A DNA stretch of 36,901 nt. It comes from CALBPI01 sp039814545. Lineage in GTDB: Bacteria > Pseudomonadota > Gammaproteobacteria > Steroidobacterales > Woeseiaceae. The notes beneath the pieces were generated by a model that saw only the letters and a program-made list of their open reading frames with translations, made no database searches and was not told where the DNA came from. Shown here piece by piece: positions 1 through 6,329 of this stretch. The translations under genes were made by a program, and so were the position numbers. Numbering within the stretch: the stretch's first letter is position 1; the number at the start of each line of letters is the position of its first letter. Location of the stretch: positions 1 to 36,901 of the forward strand of contig JBCCBB010000019.1 of the NCBI GenBank assembly GCA_039814545.1, given 5' to 3'.

Positions 1-8
1 AATTGTAG

Positions 9-734
9 CGAGCCTTCCTTGTTTGCATTATTGGCAGGCTCATACAGTTCTTAGTTTCTTTATATGCACCCTACTCAATTAATTTGTCTTGTGACAGATA
101 TCAATCTAATATTCCTTCTGCTATTAAGTGCCAATTAGTCAAATGGGATCTCTGGGGAATTAGAAAACAAGCAAGAGCAATTGTAGCTAACAATTATCAA
201 TTAACTATAGAAAAGAAATATTTTGAAGGCTCTAGTATACTTAACTACAATGTAATTTTGTTACCAGACGATAAGAGAATCAAAGAATGTATTTTTGATG
301 AATTACCTCCTAATTATAACTTATGGCAAGAACAAAACAAGCAGATAAATGAGTTCTTGAATGCAAATAGTACCTATGATTTAGAAGTAGGCGAAAACAA
401 CTTTCCTGTGATTATGGAATGTTTCAAGTTGTTATACTTATTATTATTTGTGTGATTATCTTTGGAGCAAAAATAGACCTTAGGTATACCCTGTCTAAAG
501 AATCAAATACTTTATCAATCCTCAGATATAACTCGTTAATCAAAATTGTAATAGAAATCAACTTAGATGAAATAGAAAATATTTTTCTAGAAGAATATTA
601 GGGATATTGAAGGGTCTACATCTAGAATTGTTTTTCAATTAAAATTAAAAGAGAATATTCCTCTCGCTTCATGGACAGATTCATTTGATGGTAAAGACAA
701 GATTGCCAATCGTATTCGCCAATTTTTAAGCTAG
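9..734 (+). pseudogene. Frameshifted conserved cyanobacterial-type membrane protein
   Basis: The gene survives as three pieces in two frames. One frame is open from base 9 to a stop at 453-455 and includes 'YSINLSCDRYQ', matching the 'LTCDR' style of these proteins. A second frame covers roughly 440-601 and includes 'TLSKESNTLSILRYNSL'. The first frame then resumes at 603-734 with 'DIEGSTSRIVFQL' and ends in 'KIANRIRQFLS'. Read together, the pieces follow the plan of a protein family I associate with cyanobacteria, with two similar halves around a membrane segment (near 'LLYLLLFVW') and a C-terminus of the form '(D/E)KxKIAxxIRxFL'. At least two frameshifts are needed. No start codon is certain; the first common one in frame is TTG at 84, inside the conserved part, so the true start may lie upstream in another frame. 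Decay or indel errors are both possible. The function is unknown. Confidence 0.55.
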
Positions 735-1000
735 TATTGATAGATAATCAAAGTACAAAAAATTATAAATTTGTATTTTTTATTTTAAAGTAAGATTTAC
801 GGTTATTCAAAGAATGAAAATTAGAAAAATATATTAACTATTTTATTTAAGCTATAGCCATTTAATCAAATTTTATTGAAGCTTGTGAATGCTACAGTTT
901 TACTTGCTTAATATTAAGTTACATGAGTTAAATTGGAAATCCTATTTTTATAATGATAACTAACTGATATCTAAATAAAATGTAAATAAAAATTATATTC
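735..1000. other. A/T-rich intergenic stretch without recognisable gene
   Basis: No open frame of convincing protein character was seen on either strand. The DNA consists of short A and T runs broken by frequent stops. No clear hairpin with a T-tract, tRNA or repeat could be identified by eye. Confidence 0.5.
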
Positions 1001-1557
1001 ATGGAATAAGTCAAAAACAGTAAGATAAAAATTACTAAAACTAACGACGTATTAAATATCTATATTCCCCCTCCTAAATTTCGTTGCTACTTAACTACTG
1101 TCATTTTAGGAATGAAATTCATTTTTAGTTTTCCAATTCTCTTAATGGCTTACGGAGTATATGCAGCAGAATTTCCGTCCAAAGTTGCTTGCGCTGCATT
1201 TTCTCTACCTTTTTTAGCAGTACTTACATAAATATTGATTCCAAGCAAATAAAAATAACTAGTAGGATGTTTGGTTCAGAAATAGGTACTTCTTTAGTTA
1301 TTTTAAGAGAAAAGCTAGGGAAAATAAAACGCACTGAGCGTCACACAATCATTAGAAACCCTGGCAGTAAATATGCTGCTCAAGCTATAGATGAACGAGC
1401 AGATATGATTTTTCAGGTAGGAACTGATGAACACAGTATTCGCTTTTATACTAGTGCAAATTTACCTGAAGCAGAACTAGATTGGTTAGCTTATGAAATT
1501 AGTAATTTTTGGAAATTATCCATTACCAAAGAGCCGTTTGAGATAGTATCAGAGTGA
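1001..1557 (+). pseudogene. Frameshifted cyanobacterial-type hypothetical protein
   Basis: An ATG at 1001 is followed by a stop codon at 1007-1009. The same frame then stays open to a stop at 1229-1231 and includes 'VLNIYIPPPKFR' and a hydrophobic stretch ending near 'FSLPFLAVLT'. The protein continues in another frame with 'YINIDSKQIKITSRMFG' and runs to the stop at 1555-1557, ending around 'DWLAYEISNFW'. The 'IYIPPxxF' opening, paired membrane segments, and closing 'LPEAELDWLAYEIS' phrase look like a conserved cyanobacterial hypothetical family. The intact open part from 1189 (122 codons) is only its C-terminal half. One nonsense change and one frameshift near 1225 are required, so I call it a pseudogene, or a gene damaged by sequencing indels. 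No function is known to me. Confidence 0.55.
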
Positions 1558-1639
1558 ATAAGCTAATCGTCATAAATAATAAGAATAAATCAATATAAAG
1601 CTTTTACAAATTAGAAATAAAAAATAGAAAAATACCTAT

Positions 1640-1660
1640 AATCATTGCGACGCCGGGCGG
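1640..1660. other. Abrupt composition breakpoint
   Basis: Within about twenty bases the sequence changes from A/T-only text ending near 'cctataatcattg' to 'cgacgccgggcggcgcc'. No target-site duplication, inverted repeat end or integrase gene is visible here. The first gene on the right has its stop codon only about 25 bases away, at 1671. This is the most likely point where two molecules were joined, either in nature or during assembly. Confidence 0.7.
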
Positions 1661-1670
1661 CGCCAGGGGG

Positions 1671-1859
1671 TTAGCAGCCAGGCTGCTCCGCCGGTTGCCA
1701 GTCGGCCCGGGGCTCGGGACGATTCACAGCGGGGGGCTTCGGAGCTGCTTTCAACCGGTCATCAGCCACAATGACGGGCGCCATGAACGACGCCATCACG
1801 GAATGGCCGCGGAGGCTGAAAGCATACGGATCGCGCTTGGCTTTACGTTGCGTTGCCAT
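1671..1859 (-). CDS. Small hypothetical protein, 62 aa
   Basis: I do not recognise this protein. The case for a real gene is its ribosome-binding site. On the minus strand AGGAGG sits nine bases before the ATG, one of the best Shine-Dalgarno sequences in the window. The product is basic at the N-terminus ('MATQRKAKRDPYAF'), has a short moderately hydrophobic middle ('SVMASFMAPVIVADDR') and ends in a Pro-rich tail, without a clear transmembrane segment. It lies 96 bases downstream of the LysR gene on the same strand, either as the last member of that operon or on its own promoter. It is also the last gene before the composition break, so any further downstream genes are lost. The competing plus-strand ORFs across it have no comparable ribosome-binding site. 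Confidence 0.5.
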   Translation of the reverse strand: MATQRKAKRDPYAFSLRGHSVMASFMAPVIVADDRLKAAPKPPAVNRPEPRADWQPAEQPGC

Positions 1860-1915
1860 GATCAGGGTCCTCCTGTTTTGGCGGGATCGGAGGGGGGTTC
1901 CTCTCCCACGCCGTC

Positions 1916-1944
1916 ACAGTATGGGCGCCTCAGAGCGATCACAA
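1916..1944 (-). promoter_or_regulatory. Possible sigma-70 promoter for the small gene
   Basis: On the minus strand TTGTGA (1944-1939) is followed after 17 bases by TACTGT (1921-1916). Spacing is ideal, but the hexamers match the consensus only partly (four and three of six). The site lies just inside and downstream of the 3' end of the LysR gene. It would give a leader of roughly 50 bases before the ATG at 1859. It is a weak prediction based on spacing and position. Confidence 0.22.
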
Positions 1945-1955
1945 ACGAGACGTTT

Positions 1956-2873
1956 TCAGCCCGGACTTGAGTTTTTCTCAACGGACTCGCGGAACGTTTC
2001 GAGGACCCAGTCACGCAGCAAACGAACGCCGCGGCGCTCTCCTGCACCCGACTTCCAGACCAGGTAGTAGGCGCTGTGCATCAGCAGCTCTTCTCGAAAC
2101 AGTCGGACGAGGCTGCCCTCTTCGAACCAGAGCTCGCCCATGGGCATGGGCACGAGGGCAGCGCCCAAACCACGCTGCGCGGCGCGCACGACGGCGATCA
2201 TCGAATCGAACTGCGTTGACTGGCGCGAAGTCGGCAAAGCGATGTTGGCCGATTCGGACCACTGCGGCCATGCCTTGGACAAGGTCTCGTGAACGATCAG
2301 CGGAAAGTCACTCGTGATGCGGCGCTTGGACACCTTGAGGCTGGCTTTGAAGTCAGGCGCACCGGCGGGCACGAGTCGCAACGGGAAGAGGCGTTCGTGC
2401 TCGTAGCCCACAGGGGGCGTGCTAAACAACCGCACGGATAAGTCGGCGTCAGCGGGATGCTTCTCGGAAGCCTCGTCGCTCGTGCCCACCCGAATATCGA
2501 TCTCGGGATGGTGCGCCGTGAAGTCCTTCAGCCGGGGTACGAAATACTCACTCGCAAAAAATGGCTGAACAGAGACCCGCACGGTTTCCTGTGCCGCAGC
2601 ACCGCTCTCGTATCGCGAGACCACATCATCGACCGCATCAATCAGCGGTGCGAGCTCTTCGTAAAGGGACTGGCCGGCTTCCGTTAGCGAGACCTCGCCG
2701 CCGCGGCGTCGAAACAGCGTGATCTCGAGCTGTGACTCCAGCGTCTTGATCTGGTGGCTAACGGCCGAGGGCGTGACGAATAGCGCTTCCGCTGCCGCAC
2801 GAAAGCTCGCGTAGCGCGCCGCAAGGCAGAAGGTCCGGAGACCACGCAGCGGAGTTCGTGCCGGTTTATTCAC
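1956..2873 (-). CDS. LysR family transcriptional regulator, GcvA-like
   Basis: This is a DNA-binding regulator of LysR type, 305 residues, the usual length. The N-terminal winged helix-turn-helix is clear: 'GLRTFCLAARYASFRAAAE' followed by 'LFVTPSAVSHQIKTLE' and 'LFRRRGGEVSLTEAGQ' matches the GcvA branch of the family. The rest (about residues 95-295) is the periplasmic-binding-protein-like effector domain. The start is GTG, with AGGGG about ten bases upstream. It begins 21 bases after the GH17-like gene and so is probably co-transcribed with the GH3 and GH17 genes. This suggests control of glucan use or feedback on this operon. GcvA-like LysR proteins usually act from divergent promoters, and the operon position is less typical. 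The effector cannot be read from sequence. Confidence 0.85.
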   Translation of the reverse strand: MNKPARTPLRGLRTFCLAARYASFRAAAEALFVTPSAVSHQIKTLESQLEITLFRRRGGEVSLTEAGQSLYEELAPLIDAVDDVVSRYESGAAAQETVRVSVQPFFASEYFVPRLKDFTAHHPEIDIRVGTSDEASEKHPADADLSVRLFSTPPVGYEHERLFPLRLVPAGAPDFKASLKVSKRRITSDFPLIVHETLSKAWPQWSESANIALPTSRQSTQFDSMIAVVRAAQRGLGAALVPMPMGELWFEEGSLVRLFREELLMHSAYYLVWKSGAGERRGVRLLRDWVLETFRESVEKNSSPG

Positions 2874-2894
2874 GGGTGGCGACCCCTGTGGTGA

Positions 2895-3941
2895 TCAGTC
2901 TTCGCGGAAATACGCTTTGGGCGTGCGATCAACAAAGAATAAGCCCCAGTGCTTCTCAGCGCCGGCCGGATTATCCGGGTTGCCTTTCCAGGGCTCATCA
3001 AACGCCTCGAAAAAGAAGATAGTGACGTTGGCCTTTGTGGCCCAGCCCTCGAGCTCCCTGTAGTAGCGCGCCTGGTTTTCCTCGCTCGCCCGCTCCCCAA
3101 ACTCCGATGCCGTTGTGGCCCAGCCCGCCTCGAGGATTGCGAGGTTAGACTCCGGCAATGCGCCGTGCACGCGATTCATATTTTCGATCGTGTAGCTCAA
3201 GCCTTCATCAATCGGCTTGTCTTCCCAGGCCGGATAGGTGTGCACCCCGACGTAGTCCAGCTCCGCGGCGAGCGGCTGCCCCTCGGCGATCCACCATTCA
3301 TAGTTTTCGGCGACCGTCACAGGCTGGTCGATTGCGGCTCTCACCTGGCGAACGTAGGCGATCATGCTGTCGAGCGGCACCATGTGATCGGTCCAGCTGA
3401 CGAGCGCTTCGTTGCCCACGTTGACAGAGACGATGATGTCGCCGAACTCTTTCGCCAGCGCGATACCCTTGGCGACCTCCTCCACATTTTTCTTGGTGTT
3501 GGCGGCAAGCTCTGACTCCGGGATCGGCGCGTCGAGCCACGGGCAACCCTCGTGATTCGAAAACTCAGCATTCAGCCACAAGCCCTGCAACACGCGGATA
3601 GGCAAGTCATTGTCGCGAATAAGCTCGAGCGTCGTTCGCGAGTTCTCACCGGCGTCGTAGAGACGGATGAGACCGAATCCATGTTCCACGAGTATGTTCA
3701 GGTCTTCGAGGATCTGTTCCGGCGTCGGGTTGTTGGCGCCATTGCCACGATCGGGATGCTGGCCTTCGCGAAAGCCTGAATAGGCCACGGCCATAACCTG
3801 GTCCTGCAGCAGTGCCGCAGCACCTTGCTGCAGCTCAGTGGGTTGCGTTGCCACGGGCTTATCCTCTGCCGAATACCGGCAGCCGGCCAGCACGAGCACA
3901 AGCCCCGTGGTTGCCAGCGCAAGGCGTATTGCTGATGTCAT
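2895..3941 (-). CDS. GH17-like glucan-active lipoprotein
   Basis: The protein is a putative outer-membrane or periplasmic lipoprotein of 348 residues resembling glycoside hydrolase family 17, which cleaves or rearranges beta-1,3-glucans. The signal peptide ends in a lipobox, 'LVLAGC', placing the lipidated Cys at residue 21. The (beta/alpha)8 signature residues are visible: 'VSVNVGNEAL' with the probable acid/base Glu178, and 'AILEAGWAT' with the probable nucleophile Glu271. 'DYVGVHTYPAWE' lies between them, as in the family. The ATG has GGAG seven bases upstream. The gene follows the GH3 gene by 34 bases and precedes the LysR gene by 21, which makes an operon. In this context it likely trims laminarin-type glucans at the cell surface to oligosaccharides for the nearby symporter. 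A glucanosyltransferase activity is an alternative. Confidence 0.75.
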   Translation of the reverse strand: MTSAIRLALATTGLVLVLAGCRYSAEDKPVATQPTELQQGAAALLQDQVMAVAYSGFREGQHPDRGNGANNPTPEQILEDLNILVEHGFGLIRLYDAGENSRTTLELIRDNDLPIRVLQGLWLNAEFSNHEGCPWLDAPIPESELAANTKKNVEEVAKGIALAKEFGDIIVSVNVGNEALVSWTDHMVPLDSMIAYVRQVRAAIDQPVTVAENYEWWIAEGQPLAAELDYVGVHTYPAWEDKPIDEGLSYTIENMNRVHGALPESNLAILEAGWATTASEFGERASEENQARYYRELEGWATKANVTIFFFEAFDEPWKGNPDNPAGAEKHWGLFFVDRTPKAYFRED

Positions 3942-3975
3942 GTTGCTGCTCCATCACTAATCATCCGCCCAGCGC

Positions 3976-6144
3976 TTACGCCGCTGGGTGCAGGTAAAAC
4001 CCGCTTTCCAGGTCCGCGTCGGAATCGCCGCCAACCCATAGTTGAAAGGCACCCGGCTCAACGCGCCACTGGTCGTTGCGGTCGTAAAAGCCCAGGTCGT
4101 CCGTGTGCAATTCGAAGCGCACAGTTGCCGTATCGCCGGCTGCAATCGTGACACGCTCGAAGCCCTTGAGTTCGCGTACGGGCCGCGTCACGTTCCCCAC
4201 GAGGTCACGCACGTAGAGCTGGGCGATCTCGTCACCCTCTCTGGCGCCGTGGTTGGTCACGCGCACGGTAATGGTGAGCGTGTCGCCCACCGACATCTCG
4301 TGACGGTCCAAGTGCAGGTCGTGGTACTGGAACCGGCCGTAGGACAGTCCGAAGCCGAACGGAAACAGGGGGCGGTGGCCTGCGTCGAGGTGGTAGGCAC
4401 TCATGCCGAGCGAGGTTTGCGGGGCCCGCGTGTGCAAGCTGTCAATGTGGGCAACTTGGCCCGGCAGCGGCGGCTTCCCCGACATCTTGTGGTTGTAATA
4501 GATGGGCACCTGCCCCACGACACTTGGGAACGTGATCGGCAGCTTGCCCGAGGGCGAGACGTCGCCCAGCAGGACGTCGGCAATCGCGGGGCCGGCCTCA
4601 ATGCCAGGATGCCAGGCGTAGAGCAATGCATCGAAGTCGTTGATGACGTTGCTGAGCGTCAGCGGCCGACCGGCCAGAATGACGCCCACCACAGGCTTGC
4701 CCGCGGCGCGTACGGCATGCACGAGTTCGCGTTGGGCACCGGGTAGATCGATGTCGGCGCGGCAGTGCGCCTCGCCGGAGAGGATCGACTCTTCGCCGAG
4801 TCCCAACACAACCACATCCGCGTCGGCGGCCAATTCACAGGCGGCGGCCAGATCACTCGTGTCACGCGAGCGCGAGTGTTCGAACACGCGCAGGTAACTG
4901 AGCTCAACGTCATCGCCAAGCTGCTCGCCAAGCGCCTGTCGCAAGGTCACGCTCAACGAGGCATCGCCATCGAAAATCCAGGTGCCGAGCTGCTGATACG
5001 GCGCATCGGCTAGGGGCCCCAGCAAGGCCACCTTCTTAAGCCGGTCGCCATCGAGCGGCAGCAGGTTGTCGTGGTTCTTGAGCAGCACGAGGCTTTGGCG
5101 CGCGGCCTCACGCGCCGTCGCCCGCATGCGCGCCGGGTCGGGCGCGGGTAACACGTCGTTGTCGACGTAGGGCCGTTTGAACAGGCCGAGCTGACACTTC
5201 ACGCGCAGTACATTCGACACAGCGGCATCCAACTGCGCCTCGTCGATATCGCCCGACTCGATGAGGCCCTCGAGATGATGCGCATAAGCTTCGCCCTGCA
5301 TTTCGACGTCTACCCCGGCTTCGAACGCCTCGCGCGCTGCCTCGCGGTCGTCGGCTGTAAGACCGTGAATACTGAGCTGACGTACCGAGTCCCAGTCGCT
5401 GACAACGAGACCTTCGAAACCCCATTCATCGCGGAGGACCTGGCGCAGCAAGAACCGGCTGGCTGTGCACGGCATGCCATCGATCTCGCTGAACGAGGTC
5501 ATCAATGAGAGTGCGCCGGCCTCAACCGCAGCTCGGAACGGGCGAAGATGCACGTTGCGTAATTCGTTACGCGGGATATTGGTTGTGTCGTAGTCACGAC
5601 CCGCATCAACGCCGCCGTAACCTGCGAAGTGTTTGGCACAGGCGGCGATGGCTGTAGGCGCCGACGGATCGTCTGTCTGAAAGCCACGCACCATGGCGGC
5701 CGCAAGTTCACTTGCAAGATGCGGGTCTTCGCCCAGGCACTCGGCTACGCGACCCCAGCGCGGGTCACGCGTGATATCCATCATCGGTGCGAAGGTCCAG
5801 TTAATGCCGGCGCGCGCCGCCTCTTCGGCTGCCACGCGGGCACCGGCCAGGACGAGCTCGGGATTCCAGGTGGCGGCCTGCCCCAACGGAATCGGCAATA
5901 CGTGGCGGAAGCCATGGATCACGTCGCGGCCAATAAGCAGCGGAATGCCGAGCCGGCTTTCCTCAACGGCGATGCGTTGCAGCTCGTTGACCACGTCGGG
6001 ATTGGCGTTGTTGATCACCGAGCCCAGGCCGCCCGCACGCAGGCGCTCGCCCAGGTAATCGGGTGGATAGCCGTGGCTGCCGTCTAGCTGCACGAGCTGG
6101 CCGACCTTCTCGGCCCGCGTCATGGATCCGAGCAGTTCTGCCAC
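3976..6144 (-). CDS. bglX: GH3 beta-glucosidase (BglX-like)
   Basis: This glycoside hydrolase family 3 enzyme releases glucose from the non-reducing end of beta-glucosides. In order it has the N-terminal barrel ('LLIGRDVIHGFRHVLPIPLG', 'APMMDITRDPRWGR', 'KHFAGYGG'), the nucleophile motif 'GLVVSDWDS' with Asp250, the alpha/beta sandwich domain with a likely acid/base Glu in 'SGEAHCRADIDLPG', and the C-terminal fibronectin-like domain ('ITVRVTNHGAREGDEIAQLY'). It resembles E. coli BglX but lacks a signal peptide and so should act in the cytoplasm. The GTG at 6144 is the first ordinary start codon, yet the family helix begins upstream: in-frame 'DVRER' precedes it. A good AGGGGA lies six bases before an in-frame ATT at 6198, so the real protein may have 740 residues. 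It heads the operon GH3, GH17-like, LysR. Confidence 0.9.
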   Translation of the reverse strand: MAELLGSMTRAEKVGQLVQLDGSHGYPPDYLGERLRAGGLGSVINNANPDVVNELQRIAVEESRLGIPLLIGRDVIHGFRHVLPIPLGQAATWNPELVLAGARVAAEEAARAGINWTFAPMMDITRDPRWGRVAECLGEDPHLASELAAAMVRGFQTDDPSAPTAIAACAKHFAGYGGVDAGRDYDTTNIPRNELRNVHLRPFRAAVEAGALSLMTSFSEIDGMPCTASRFLLRQVLRDEWGFEGLVVSDWDSVRQLSIHGLTADDREAAREAFEAGVDVEMQGEAYAHHLEGLIESGDIDEAQLDAAVSNVLRVKCQLGLFKRPYVDNDVLPAPDPARMRATAREAARQSLVLLKNHDNLLPLDGDRLKKVALLGPLADAPYQQLGTWIFDGDASLSVTLRQALGEQLGDDVELSYLRVFEHSRSRDTSDLAAACELAADADVVVLGLGEESILSGEAHCRADIDLPGAQRELVHAVRAAGKPVVGVILAGRPLTLSNVINDFDALLYAWHPGIEAGPAIADVLLGDVSPSGKLPITFPSVVGQVPIYYNHKMSGKPPLPGQVAHIDSLHTRAPQTSLGMSAYHLDAGHRPLFPFGFGLSYGRFQYHDLHLDRHEMSVGDTLTITVRVTNHGAREGDEIAQLYVRDLVGNVTRPVRELKGFERVTIAAGDTATVRFELHTDDLGFYDRNDQWRVEPGAFQLWVGGDSDADLESGFYLHPAA

Positions 6145-6204
6145 ACGCTCGCGAACGTCAACGGCGCCCGAAAGCGACGTTTCAAGTGAAGCGCTAATGA
6201 CAGG

Positions 6205-6210
6205 TCCCCT
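6205..6210 (-). promoter_or_regulatory. Ribosome-binding site pointing to an ATT start of the GH3 gene
   Basis: AGGGGA on the minus strand is followed after six bases by ATT (6198-6196), in frame with the GH3 gene. An in-frame stop at 6216-6214 excludes any earlier start. No ATG, GTG or TTG occurs between that stop and the GTG at 6144, which has only a poor ribosome-binding site. ATT starts are rare (infC is the classic case), so a sequence error of ATG to ATT should also be considered. Confidence 0.4.
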
Positions 6211-6242
6211 GTGTCAGCACGCCGAAACGTGCGTGACTGTCG

Positions 6243-6272
6243 AGTATGAGCAACGTTTGACAGCGCTGTCAA
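6243..6272 (-). promoter_or_regulatory. Promoter of the GH3 operon
   Basis: On the minus strand a perfect TTGACA (6272-6267) is followed after 18 bases by CATACT (6248-6243), a four-of-six match to the -10 consensus. Transcription would begin near 6236 and give a short leader to the GH3 gene. The -35 hexamer is part of the 16-bp palindrome, so a repressor bound there would block RNA polymerase. Confidence 0.45.
6257..6272. promoter_or_regulatory. 16-bp perfect palindromic operator between GH3 operon and symporter
   Basis: The sequence TTGACAGCGCTGTCAA is a perfect inverted repeat centred on CG. Its shape, with a central CG and TGACA half-sites, is that of LacI-family sugar-repressor operators. 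It lies in the divergent intergenic region and overlaps the predicted -35 of the GH3 operon; the same hexamer faces the symporter gene on the plus strand. The cognate regulator is not obvious: only a LysR protein is encoded nearby, and LysR sites normally follow T-N11-A, so an unlinked LacI-type repressor is more likely. Confidence 0.6.
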
Positions 6273-6329
6273 TTTGGGCCAGTGTGCTGGCGGGGAAAGA
6301 TTGCACGTGTCCTGGGGGGACTTCGCGGC

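Larger units (their letters stand above)
1..1647. other. A/T-rich cyanobacterial-like segment
   Basis: This stretch is dominated by A and T, with low coding density, whereas everything after about 1648 is G/C-rich and tightly packed. Both recognisable coding remnants here resemble conserved cyanobacterial hypothetical proteins and both are broken. No tRNA, transposase or terminal repeat was seen at its right edge. It most likely comes from a different organism than the rest of the window. The origin is inferred from composition and protein style only. Confidence 0.75.

Noticed and set aside
1650..1665. Short G/C hairpin at the composition break as a terminator of the small gene
   Set aside because: The stem is only five base pairs with a two-base loop and no T-tract follows directly on the minus strand.
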